The notes under the pieces: model-generated
Database searches by the model: none
What the model was told of the DNA's origin: nothing
The model's input: only the letters and a program-made list of their open reading frames with translations
In this document: positions 1 through 10,974 of the stretch, piece by piece
How positions within the stretch are numbered: position 1 is the stretch's first letter
How the letters are laid out: every line of letters begins with the position of its first letter
From: Cryptomeria japonica
Lineage: Eukaryota; Streptophyta; Pinopsida; Cupressales; Cupressaceae
NCBI RefSeq assembly: GCF_030272615.1
Contig: NC_081413.1
Location: 608,940,209 to 609,004,208, forward strand
DNA length: 64,000 bases
Direction of reading: 5' to 3'
Made by a program: the position numbers and the translations under genes

Positions 1-941
1 GTTTAATCAAGGGTCAAGCTTGAAAGTTGGGGATCCATGTGCACAATTGGCACCAATGACATGGTGACAAGTGTCAACATAGGGTTGGGTTGAGAGAAGA
101 GGTTGGAGGCATTAAAGGCCTGAGAAGACCTCATGGTTATCTAAAGACTAAGGGTCAAGCCTAAGTTAGGTTTACCCACTGAATTAGGAGTTAATCCAAG
201 GATAAACCTTTGTGCAAATGATTAAGAGATAATCATGGTCAAAGCATTAATGACCTAATGAGACCCTTGGGTTGAGTAGAGGTTGAGTCAAAAAAAATGT
301 TTTAACCATGTGGGAGGGTTTGAGTTAACCATTAATGGTTATTGGAGACTTTGGGGATTAAGTGGTTGAAAGTTGGAAGCCTTTAATGGTTTTCAAAGAC
401 TTTGGGGTTTTTGGTGGTTGAAGGTTGAAAACCTTCAATGGTTATCCAAGACTTTGGGCCATTTGAGAAGTGACTCCCTTTTGCTTATGAATGTGACAAT
501 AATTAGGGGATGGATTAGGCTAATTAGGAAGGGGTTAGAAGAATCTAGAAGGGGATTAGATTTTGCAAGTGGATTTGGTGGGTGAGGGAAAATAGGATTT
601 TATTAAAATAAAAATTCATTTATTTCAAAATGTGTGCAAGTTGCATTTGTAGGAAAATGCAAGTGGGGTGGGGATAATGATTTAAATAAATGTTTTATTT
701 AATTTATTTAAAAGAGGAAAAGGGGGATTTTATTAAATAAATTGATTTTATTTATTTAATTGATTGAAATTTGATTTAATGAATTAATTAAAATAAATTG
801 AATAATTTATTTAATTAATAGAAGAATGTTTGGAGATGAATTAATTAAATATTAATTTAATTAATTGATGGTTAGTGGATTTTTAATCAAATAAATACGA
901 AATATTCATTTAATTAAAATGGACAGATTTGTGTGACTACA
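1..941 (-). mobile_element. Partial LTR of a Ty3/gypsy-type element, cut by the window edge
   Basis: This stretch aligns by eye with most of the solo LTR at 21286-22671. Shared blocks include the 'gacaagtgtcaa' block, the 'ggtgggtgagggaaaatagg' block, the AT-rich tract, and the terminal block ending in gtgtgactaca. The LTR therefore ends at 941. I place it on the minus strand because its relative carries a TATA box in that direction (21742-21750). The other end lies outside the window, so it cannot be decided whether this is a solo LTR or one end of a complete element. No primer binding site follows position 941. Confidence 0.75.
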
Positions 942-1985
942 AAATTTATTTGTGAAAAATAAATAAAATTTCCCCACTTAAAAGCATTAATTACCCTTTC
1001 AAATTATAATTATAAAATTAACCTAGGTTAATTTTATCCTCATTTGCATCGTTGTCATCTTGTGGAGTGAATAGAATTGTCTTGCTGAGCTGGCAAAATG
1101 GTGATTCCATTCGAGAGCCATCGATTTGAGCACATACGACGTTATCAATGACCTCCTGAGTATGGTTATCCGATATGTACCTTATCCCAAGCTTGTTTGC
1201 AACTTTCTGTACCAATTTCCTTGTTTTTCGGCATGCATTAGGGTTTGTTTATAATTTTTTGATTGTCGATTTTGCGTTTTAGTACTTTTGCTTCGTATGT
1301 TTGCCCATATGAATTTTAGGTTCTCGCTTTTGTTAATTCAACATATTTAAGTGTTTTGTTACCACTTTTGTTTAGAATGTTAGCGCTTTTGAATATTTAT
1401 CGCTTTTGATCCATGTGTTCGCACATATGTTAAAAAGGTTAACATTTTTTACTGTTTTAATGCTTTTGACTTGTGTGTTAGCTCATAAGTTAAAAAGGTT
1501 AGTGCTTTTGTTAGATTTAGTGCTTGTGGTCAATAGAATAGCGCTTTTGTCTTGAAGAATTTGTTTGATTTTGTCCATGTTAAAATTTAGTGAGATGATT
1601 TGATTTAGGCATTTTGATGTGCAAATGTGATAGATAGGTATTCAATTGATGTCTTGATTGATAGAAATTTTGATAATTTTGATTGATAGGATAAATGATT
1701 GATTGATTTGATTGGTAGATTGATAGATTAGCTCTAAGAGACCAATTCATTTTCTGATGAAGGGCATAATAGAGTTTTATTGAACTCGTTGATTGATAGA
1801 AAAACCATAATTGATAGTTTTTAGGTTTATTTCAATAGCCTAATTTGCTTGGTTGAAAAGATTTACCAATTGTTGATGTGATCGATCATTTGTTTGGTAG
1901 ATTGATATATTAGCGATCTCTTTGGATTTGATAGATAGATGATTGATAAAGATCAAATTTTCTTGCTAAATAGGAGAAACTCGAT
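942..1985. other. Non-coding stretch with GCGCTTTTG-like repeats
   Basis: No convincing gene is visible. At 1240-1560 short phrases such as 'agcgcttttg', 'atgcttttgac' and 'gtgttcgcacatatgttaa' recur every 20-40 bases. The same style of phrase, in reverse complement, fills the leader of the minus-strand Tat element (39050-40660). A 65-codon minus-strand reading frame at 1018-1215 has ordinary composition but no family I recognise; it may be chance or a relic. The part at 1570-1980 is rich in 'gattgatag' words. Confidence 0.5.
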
Positions 1986-4072
1986 GTTCTCCAGTGTCGG
2001 GAGAAAATTTTGGCCATGTGTCATTTAGTGCCAGAGCTTACACAGAATCAGATTAAACATATAGATGCATGCAGATTACACCATTTCTTATACATGCCTG
2101 ATATTACCCATAATAGGGGTTTGTTGATTACCTTATTAGAGAGATGGCATAGCTAGCATAACACTTTCCACCTACCCACTGGTGAGATCAGTGTTACACT
2201 CGAGGATGTCTATAGGATTCTTCACATCCCCATGACTGGTGAGTTAGTCTAGTATGAGTTTTCAGGATCTTGGAGGGACAGAGGCTTACAAAACCATATT
2301 TGGTGATGAGAGCATTTCCAGAGGAGGGATTTGATGGGAGGATATGATCATGTACGATGAGACTCTCCTAGTTATTCTTGCAGGATTGATTGCCAGATTC
2401 ATTTGTCCAGACAGGAGATCTCGAGGTTTCATTGTTGGCTGGGGTGAGATTCTATAGAGCATGATGCAGCATCTGACTCGATATGCGTGGGGTATTTTCA
2501 GTCTTTCTCATTTGTATCATGATCTTCATCAAGTTGTCTTTGATGATGGTGCTAGTCTGTCTACAGAATGTACACTTTTACAGATCTGGTGTTGCGAGCA
2601 GATTGTTGTTACTGGGCCTATCCATCATAGAGTTTGTGGTGATAGGCAGCCATATGTCTAGTTATATGTAGGTATCCTTACTCAGCATAAGCTGGGTAAG
2701 ATGGAGTATTGGTGTTGGGTTCTAGATTCATTGGATACCATCATTTGGAAACCTTATATCGATTGTGAGCCATGGATGGATGATGCACATACATTACCAT
2801 ATATCTTGCAGAGTAGATATCTGATTGGTCGTACTCCATACATTGTTGAGCGATAGTTGATTAGTCGTATATTGAGACAGTTTGGTATCATTCAACACAT
2901 GCCTACAGGTGTCTCTATGTATGCATGACAGTACAAGGATAGGTGAGACTGGGGACCTTCTTTGTCTTTCGAGATAGAACACGCAAATTTTTTGGCTACT
3001 CCTAGGGTATCTTATGATTTGAGAAAACACATTCTAGATCCTGGGGTGACTCCAGATTATGCTCAGTACATGTTTGCACATCCTTTTCCTTGGATTACTG
3101 ATCCAACAGACCCTCCTCCCAGCTAAGGAGATGAGGAGGATGATTAAGATAATCCCATCATTAGGAGACGAAAATAGAGACGAGAGCTTAGAGTTGCTCG
3201 AGAGGCCAGAGGTGAGGGAGATGACGAAGGAGATGGAGGTGGAGGTGATAGGAGACCTGGATGAAGGAGGTCAATTGAGAGTCTGTGGAGGACCTTTTCG
3301 ACTGGTTGGAAGGGTTGGGAGACCACTTCCCATGGGAGGGAGAGATGTAGGACAGATTGGGAGGGATAAAGGTAGGGCAGGTATGAGATCAGTGAGAGGA
3401 TTACCCTCTACATGAGGAGGCAGGAGCACTGGATTGGATGGGGGTTGCAAGAGAGGCATTGATTTTGGTCAAATTCAGCCAGATCCTAGGGTTATTGCAG
3501 CTCATGACGGAGAGGAGGAGGATTCAGAAGATCATGTTCCTCTTATTAGATGACGGGTCTTGAGGGCTACTCGGGTTGAGATTCCAGCAAGTGGAGAGGG
3601 AGGTGGAGATGAGGGGGTTGAGGATCATGTTCCCCAGTAGGATGTGCTAGAGAAGGAGACCTTGGATAGTTTTAAAGCACAAATAGATCAACTTAGGATA
3701 CAGGTGCAGACACTTATGACAGAGAGGGACAGGGCCGTTAGGAGACAATAGGATAATTAGGGTCTTCTTGATCACATTCAACAGGTTGGATCTAGCACTC
3801 TCTCAGTCGATACCATCATAACACTATTTCGGGCTGGGAAAGAGACAACACACAGGCGATGATTATACGAGGATTTAGTTGCAGAGAGTCAGAGAGTAGG
3901 TAGCTATCATACTACTATGAGGATGGATACTAGAAATGGTGGTGTCATGGGAACTCCTTAGAGGAGTGGTGATTGGGGGGACAACTATCTAGAGGATCTT
4001 CTCGCCCATAGCCACAAAGATGGACAAAGTCAGATGGTAGTGCAATAGGACAACCTTGACTTGCAGACGTGA
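1986..4072 (+). pseudogene. Decayed plant mobile domain (PMD, aminotransferase-like) gene
   Basis: One reading frame can be followed through several stops. It shows a PMD-like N-terminal part (about 2020-2660) with a phrase equivalent to 'tFHLP.GE..vTLeDV' near 2175-2210, then 'YAWGIFSLSHLYHDL' and 'ECTLLQIWCCEQ' (2480-2610). These match the layout of plant mobile domain proteins (PF10536), found in MAIN/MAIL silencing proteins and captured by gypsy and Mutator elements. A charged Arg/Gly/Glu-rich tail (3120-3600) and a short coiled coil (about 3655-3760) follow, and the frame ends near 4072. Most stops are TAG. It runs opposite to the Tat element's genes, in the place where Tat relatives carry antisense ORFs. 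Domain assignment is by eye. It cannot encode a full protein as it stands. Confidence 0.6.
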
Positions 4073-6095
4073 TTTATATTGATGAGGCACTTGCATTTTA
4101 TTATTGATTTGATATCATTGTATACTTGGACTTTTTATAGTTTTATGATGATCTATATGCAGACATGGACTCTATATGATGATCTCTAGTTTATTATGAT
4201 TGCTACTTTATATGAAGATGATCTATATGCATTGATTACATAGATTATATACTTTCATGATCTATAGGAAGTGATGAGATGGATGATGTTATGATGATAT
4301 TTTATTTTCTTCATTTTATGATAATGATGTTCTATATGATGCAATGAAAATGCAATTGATTTTTTATTTTGATGATCATGGATGCAAATGAAAAATGATT
4401 ACTAACTTAAATAATATTCTCTACTTAAATGATGCAAATGCAATGATCTATATGAGAATTCTTCTAATGAGTACACATGCAAATGAATGTTTCTTTTTAA
4501 TTATTTTTAATGTGAATGTATATAATGATTTGAACTGCAAATGATCTACATGAAATGTATTTGATTTCAAATTTGATGATTTAAATGCTAATGATGATCA
4601 AACTTATGCGATGGATGCTTATATGTAATGCTTATGATTATGATGAATGAATCTAAGTGCAAAGATGCAACAAAATGACTTTAATGGAATGCACTTAATG
4701 AAATGAAAACTAATGCAATGATTGAATGAAACTAAATAAAATGAATGATGATATCTTAAATGATTCTAAAGATGAATGAACCTGCAATGATCAAATTGCA
4801 AATTGTTTTTGTTTGTCCAAGTATACTCAATCTTTATCTATGATTGTTGGTCTCTGAATGGAATGAAATGCTTATAATGCAATTGACACTGAATGCTTAT
4901 AATGCAAATGAATAATGAGCTAACCTAAAATGATCTAACTAAAATGATACTTCCATTCTTCATATGTTGTCTTATAACAGTGCTTGATTTCATCGTTGAG
5001 CTTTAAAATATTGTAAGAAAATACAAGCAACTTGACATAATAATTCAAGCTGACCTGAGTATTTCTTACATGGATTTTAATATAGCAAGTTTATATAACC
5101 AACTTGATATGATGAATCAAGCTGACCTGAGTATTTCTTGCAGAATAGACAAGGATTATCCCCTTTCATGCATGACTCGGAACGTCCTCCTTGATCTTTT
5201 GTCGATCATATCCTTAGACGAGTACATACCTTAATAAGAGATGAGTCACAGACAACAAACAAAGAAAATAATCATGGCCCATCATATCTTCTCTAGTCAT
5301 GGGCATCCTTGAGTTGCATAGAGTACATGATTAGCGATAAAATCAAGATATAAAAATTGAATATTTTATGTCATTCACATATTCTCATGGTCTTTTAACT
5401 AATATAATCATCTTGATGAATAATCATTGAGAATCCTATATTACTTGCTGGTTGATTCTTCATTTTTTGAGTTTCATGATTCAGTTGTTACAAAATGCCT
5501 TGATCTTCGTTGCTTTGTTACTTTTTATATGTTTCAAAACCGTAGGTGTTTTTGGTTTTTCTAAATTTTCTGAATGTTTTGGATTTTCAAAGATTGAAAA
5601 GATCACCTTAGCAAAAGGAATTGGGATTTTGGCCCCAGTGGGAACAAAACTTTATTACAGATGTATGAATTGATCAAGATCCAAACCATGGTGGGATACA
5701 AATGCAGATATGATTGATTCTGATAAAATCTAAGACAGTGACTACGACAAGTATGTCAAAGATTGATAATTGTTGGTAAGCTACATATTTTTTCCTAATG
5801 GTTCAAAGCAATGAATGCGAAAGATGAAATGGATGAGCTAGGATAGATGGAAGTGATAGATGCGATAGGATGGAGTGGATAGGTGTGTGAAGCGATCTCA
5901 TAGATGGAAGAACTCACTTTTTTTTTTAGATAGCGTTTGTTTACTAGGTTTTCACTGTCTAAATTTATTGCATTTTTTTTTTCATATTTTGATTTTTTTC
6001 TTTTGTTTTCACTGTTTTATGCTTTTTAGGGATTTTCTGCTTTTCTATTTTATTTTTACAGATTTCTTCAGGACTTTATATGCTTTTTACTGATT
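4073..6095. other. AT-rich non-coding 3' region of the Tat element
   Basis: No gene is supported. From about 4080 to 4970 the sequence is a loose array of ATG-rich words such as 'gatgatctatatgcaaatga'. At about 5020-5150 a block of roughly 70 bases containing 'aattcaagctgacctgagtatttctt' occurs twice in tandem with small differences. Short reading frames here have low-complexity, Phe-rich translations. On the minus strand this lies just downstream of the integrase, so I read it as the element's 3' untranslated region; no 3' LTR matching 40781-42097 was found inside the window. Confidence 0.45.
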
Positions 6096-6098
6096 TCT

Positions 6099-7466
6099 TC
6101 AAGGCTTTATATCCCGAGCATAAAATTTCTTGAGATGGATGGAATTGATGGGCTCATCAAACCAATCACCTTCAGGGGTAGATAACATGTATGCTCCTGA
6201 GCCATATGTTGCTACTATAGCAAAAGGACCTAACCAATTTGGTTCAAAATTTCCCTTCTTTTCTCGGTCTTGTTGATTTCTCGGATTCTCCCTTAGAACT
6301 ATATCTCCATCTGAAAAATGCATGGCTCGACTCTGTGATTATAACTTCTCACCATTCTCTGTTGATATTCCTTCAAATGATCTATTGCATTTTGGTGACG
6401 TTCCTGAATCAGTTCAAGTTCTTGAAGTCTAGAGACTCGTTGTTCTTCTTCTAGTATAAGACCTTTCAAGGAAACTTGTAGAGAAGGAATCTCTACTTCT
6501 ACTGGTAATATGGCTTTTGATCCATAGACTAAGAAATATAGAGTTTCCCTCGTTGGTGTGCGAATGGTGGTTTGGTATGCCCAAAAAATAGGATTTAGCT
6601 AAATGTGTCAGTCTTTACCAGCTTCATTGACTGTTTTCTTTAGGATTTTCAAGATTGTTTTTTTTATGCCTCAACTTGACCATTTCCTTGTGGATAATAT
6701 GGTGTAGAAAACCTATGTTGGATATGGAATCGCTCACATAATTCCTTCACATCTTGATTCTTAAATGGTCGTCCATTATCAATGATAATGGTCATAGGGA
6801 CTCCATAGCAACAAATTATATAATTTAAGATGAATTATGATATTTGTTTTCCTATCACTTTCGGTAAAGGTACTGCTTCAATCCATTTAGTGAAATACTC
6901 AGTAGCAGTCATAATGAACTTGTGTCCATTAGAGGATGCAATTATTCTGCTGGTTCGTTGATGAGATTCCTATGGATCTGGCATTGTTAGCATTTCTTGA
7001 CATATGTGAATGAATCTCTCTCCATAGTAGGCCAATAGGAACCCATACGAATAAGTTTCTTAGCTAGAGTTAATCCACTTGAGTGTGTGCCACAAATACA
7101 TGTGTGAAATTCATTAAGAAATTTCTCAGATTCTTCTTGTTTGAGGCATCTCAATAAAGTGTTATCTAGACCTCGCCTATATAAGGTATCAACAATAATA
7201 GTATAGCGGGATGACTGATGGATAAAATTTCTTCTCTGATTGTAGGATAAGTTAGGAGGAAGGATATAATCTTTTAAGTATTGATAAGTTTGGTTGTATA
7301 AGGATTGATTGGTTCCAGATATTTGGAAAATCATGTGGGTACGTTGGGATTCAATGGTAGGTTTCAAGATATCTTCCACCAGGAATTCATAACATTGTTG
7401 ATTCTCTTGATTTTGTAAAAGAGATGTTATTGTAGACATTGCATCTACTGATTTATTCTCATTTCT
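6099..7466 (-). pseudogene. Integrase of the minus-strand Tat-type Ty3/gypsy element (decayed)
   Basis: Reading right to left, the segment begins with the end of a pol linker and an HHCC zinc-binding region (about 7000-7130; 'EFHTCICGTH' then 'YVKKC' with a following Cys). The catalytic core lies at about 6650-6920 and is broken by frameshifts and stops. The first acidic residue, usually Asp in 'TDYFTKW', reads Glu (GAG at 6898-6900). The second Asp ('IIIDNG') and the final Glu ('NGQVEA') are visible. The C-terminal part (6099-6323) has the 'NWLGPF' motif typical of gypsy integrases. The upstream half of pol lies beyond the DNA transposon that ends at 7471. Integrase would join element DNA to the host chromosome; this copy cannot make it. 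Confidence 0.85.
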
Positions 7467-7470
7467 TGGG
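7467..7470. repeat. Candidate target site duplication (TGGG), left copy
   Basis: The host sequence reads TGGG directly before the transposon's G-run, and TGGG follows its right end at 19853-19856. Removing the transposon and one copy joins two halves of a conserved pol phrase in frame. Because the left end sits in a run of seven G, the exact boundary and a duplication of 3 to 5 bases remain possible. Confidence 0.55.
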
Positions 7471-7508
7471 GGGGAATGTGCACAAAGATGGTGGTCAGAA
7501 AAGTGGAC
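7471..7508 (+). repeat. Left terminal inverted repeat of the DNA transposon
   Basis: The core GTGCACAAAGATGGTGGTCA (7478-7497) is repeated inverted at the right end (about 19826-19845). It is followed by GTGGACAC, also present at the other end after a small insertion. Terminal repeats like these are where a transposase binds and cuts. Confidence 0.75.
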
Positions 7509-7534
7509 ACCACCTAGAAAAACCATGAAAAAAC

Positions 7535-7755
7535 AAGCAGCGCGTACGCAGTTATAAAATTTAAAATCACCGCGTACGCACTTAGGTTTGTTGTTCTTGA
7601 GCCTAAAAAAGGTAGCGCATATGCGCTACTTTTAGGAAAGTGAGCCCGTACATGCTAATTTTAGGAAAGTTAGTGCATACGCACTACTTTTAGGAAAGTG
7701 AGCGCGTATGCGCTAATAAGCCCTAAAGGACCACGTACGCGGTACATGTCAAAAA
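7535..7755. repeat. Subterminal palindromic GCGTACGC-like repeats
   Basis: Within about 220 bases the words 'gcgtacgc', 'gcgcatatgcgc', 'gcatacgc' and 'gcgcgtatgcgc' recur about eight times, separated by 'tacttttaggaaagtgagc'-type spacers of about 40 bases. Each is a self-complementary 8-12 base word. Similar words occur near the transposon's centre-right (16255-16440) and right arm (18885-18955). Subterminal repeats often serve as transposase binding sites; that role here is inference. Confidence 0.65.
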
Positions 7756-7862
7756 AGTTTTAAAAAAAAATATGGGTCTTATTTTCCCGTGACAGCCACA
7801 TTTTTTTCCCCATTTCCTCCGCCAAACCGCAAACAGGGTGCCTCATTTCTCCTCCACACACT

Positions 7863-10457
7863 ATGGATCAAGGTTAGTTTTTGTTAATTTTTGTCTTTCT
7901 TTCACATTTGTTCATATTGTTTTATGTTTTGAATTTAATTTTGTTAATTTTGATTAGGTTTTTTCATTTTTTGTTTCAAAAACCAGATTCCACAACAAGA
8001 ACAACAAAATGCACCTCCTCAAAACCCACAAGATACACCCCCAATTCCTCCTTTTGACCACACATCTGAAACACATGAGCAATTAATTAATTAGTTAGGG
8101 AAAAATATGTCTAAAATAAATAGACTATTTGATAAATTGAAAACATCTGAACTTGAGCATCATAAATCCCTCGCCACTAGCCTAGAAACATTAGCTAGTG
8201 GTGTCATAGTTGTTTCCACACAAAATTACAAAATGGGGAAACTTTAGAGATAGGTGTTGTCAATACTATGATAATGGGTTATCATACGAGGGAGTGAAAA
8301 ACAAAAATATTAGTAAACAACAAATATGTGCCCTTTTTGTTGATCCTAAAACTGGTCAGTCATTACCTCTTAATGCAAAGAGGTTTCCCATACATTGGTG
8401 TACCAATGTGCAGATGAATTTTTTTTTTTGGCAGACGTGGTGGATGGTCTTTGATGATCCATCTTATAATAATTATGAGGTGCCATTGTATTTTTTGAGA
8501 AAAGTATACTTTGAGTTGATGCTCAATGTGTGGCCAAACTATTTTGACATGAGAGAGTTCCATGGTAGAGGTGGCGGCTCTACCCAAGATAGACCTAGAG
8601 CTCGTAGGTGAGTAGCCCCGAAGAGTCGTCGCCCCCTACCACCCAAACCCAAGGTGCATAAGGTTGTCCCAGTAGAGCTAAAAGAGTCGATGGAGCCACA
8701 GACTCTTCAGGCGGCCACAACATTGACTAGTAACATCATCTAGCATGGGACGTCGTGAGCACGCCCTATTGTACTGGATGATGAGCCATTAGTTGCTCCA
8801 AGTGGCGACAAAGAGCCCATTCAACATATGTGTGTCAGTTGCTTGGGGATATGCTCAAGGATAGATGATGCGGCCAGTGCAAATGGATCCACATCTCATC
8901 CCTGCACGATTTGCGGGAGAAGATGTCAGGCCCGCACGACTAAGGATTTAGCGCTGATAGATGAGTTGATGGACATGGTGCTTGCCCATCAGCGACAAAC
9001 ACAGGTGTGTTGATTTGAATTCATAGCGTTTTATTTATCAGTCACTTTAAATTTCTAATTATATAAATGAATTTTTATTTATACATTGATTTAAATTAAG
9101 ACAAATAATATGCATTTCAGGATGCAAAAACGGTATCTCATACTCCTCCCGCAGTTACTACAGTTGCAACTTCAATGCTTGAGGTATACATTTTGTAACA
9201 TGTTAAAATAGAATAGTGCACTTTGAATTCAAAAATATTACAAGATATACTAACTATCTTTAATGCTTGGTCCAATTTTTGGTTTGTAGGTGTTGACAGG
9301 GGACCAAATGTCCCAGGTTGATGACATCACGCTCTCAGCGATCGATTTTGGCCTACAAGGCTATACGATATCATATTTTGTACAACCCTTTTTATGTACT
9401 GTTTTGATGGAATATGCAAGTCATTTCATTTTAGATTTTTTAAATTATGTTTAATTTATTATATGTAGTAATATCTCATGTTAATTTTGTTTTTTTAGGG
9501 TACCCCCTCCGTGTATAGGCCTCATCCTAAGAAAAAGAATTCCTCGAAGACGCCAAAATGTGGGAAGAAGGTAATTGAACACATTTTTAGTTGTACAATT
9601 GTTTGAAAATAATTAAATCAAGTATTAGTTGGGGTTTATAGATTGATTAGTGTTTTTTGTCTATTTTACATGTACAACGACCTTTGAGCTATATGGATTT
9701 ATTGAATGCACCTGATTCGCCCGTGGATCAAGACAGGGCGGAGGTATGTATCTCTACTTTATTTTCTTGATTTCATGATTATATGCACGAGTACATGTGA
9801 ACTTGTGATATATTATAATCTTATAATTTTTTCATACAGGAAATATCCATAGCTGCTTCATCAATGGTGAGCCCTCCTTCGTGCACTAGAGAAGCATCTC
9901 ATGATCCGGTACACTTTTGCTTGATATATTACATTGATTATTTTTTACCTACAATACTTATCATTATATTAATTGTATTTAATCTTTGATCATTTTTTGT
10001 ATAGGTAATAGCGATAATTTCTCCATTGATGGTGAGCCATCCTTAGTCCATTGGAGAATCATCTCAGGCATCGGTATGTCATTGTTCTCTATATTATAAC
10101 TTTTAAGTGTTTTTGATGTATATATGTTAGTACATTGTATTAATTGTACATTTAATCTACAATAGACCCCTTTGCGGTATGGCCATAATGTGGATCCTTT
10201 TAAGTATGTCTTCAAGAAAACTCCTAAGAGTGACAAGGAGAGGAGAGCGAAGACATTAGCTCCGAGATCAGCCAATGAGGTAATCTACATTTCAATTGCA
10301 AAGGAATTATAGTTAAATGCATAGTTGTGTTGTTAATTGTGAAGTATTTTCTACAAAAGAATTCTAACTTGGCTTTTGAATTATGGTTTTGCAGCCATCT
10401 ACAGAGCCGCGTACTGCATCGAAGAGGCTTGATTTTGATGATCGACGACAAGTTTAG
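7863..10457 (+). pseudogene. Multi-exon accessory gene of the DNA transposon, function unknown
   Basis: A series of short exons is bounded mostly by GT and AG. Suggested exons: 7863-7872; 7987-9004; 9121-9183; 9300-9389; 9499-9570; about 9676-9743; 9840-9908; 10005-10073; 10166-10279; 10395-10457 (ends TAG). From 9121 on, the exons with clear borders are multiples of three and all introns are phase 0. The large second exon starts Gln/Pro-rich, shifts frame once near 8209, then has an aromatic-rich stretch (about 8230-8560) and two CX2CX3C clusters (about 8830-8930) that could bind zinc. Late exons are Ser/Pro/Lys-rich. It carries stops (for example TGA at 8609 and TAG in exon 10005-10073), and the acceptor before 9676 is unclear. 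I recognise no family. Being opposite to the transposase in the same element, it may be a second transposition protein. Confidence 0.6.
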
Positions 10458-10970
10458 GATCATATAGTGTTATTTTTGGTCATAGAATGACCAATACATG
10501 TAGATATATTCTACATTTTTATTGTATATCGATTTGGACATGACATATGCCACATTTTTGTAATACTTGTATTGACTTGGCAGACATGCCTTTTTATATA
10601 TATATAACTATTGATATTTGATCCAATAAATGTGTACTGAGTTCATTATTGTATATTCATTATATTTTGTGGTTGTCCTTTTATAAAGTTAATTGATCAT
10701 TTTCCTATGTAATCAACAATATGAATATAAACAACAAAAATCTATGATATAAAACATTGCAATCGTGGAATATGATTTGATAAAATTTCTAAAATGTTGA
10801 ATTAACCCTACAAAACTCCTTGTATTCAATTAATTATTGTGTATTCGTTGTATTTGGTGGCTGCCCTTTTAATAATTTAAATGAATATTTGCCTATTTAA
10901 TCAATAATATGAATATATACAACAAAAATCGACAATATGAATATAAACAACAATATGTGTGTGGTGCGAG
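10458..10970. other. AT-rich non-coding stretch after the accessory gene
   Basis: No gene is visible. Two related blocks, 10620-10740 and 10810-10945, share phrases such as 'ttattgtatattcattatattttgtggttgtccttttat' (with changes) and 'aatcaacaatatgaatataaacaacaaaaatc', so this is a degenerate duplication of about 190 bases. It probably contains the 3' end of the accessory gene transcript. Confidence 0.5.
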
Positions 10971-10974
10971 AGCA

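Noticed and set aside
3144-3459. Pro/Ser-rich minus-strand frames
   Set aside because: They are the antisense of the Arg/Gly/Glu-rich tail of the PMD gene.
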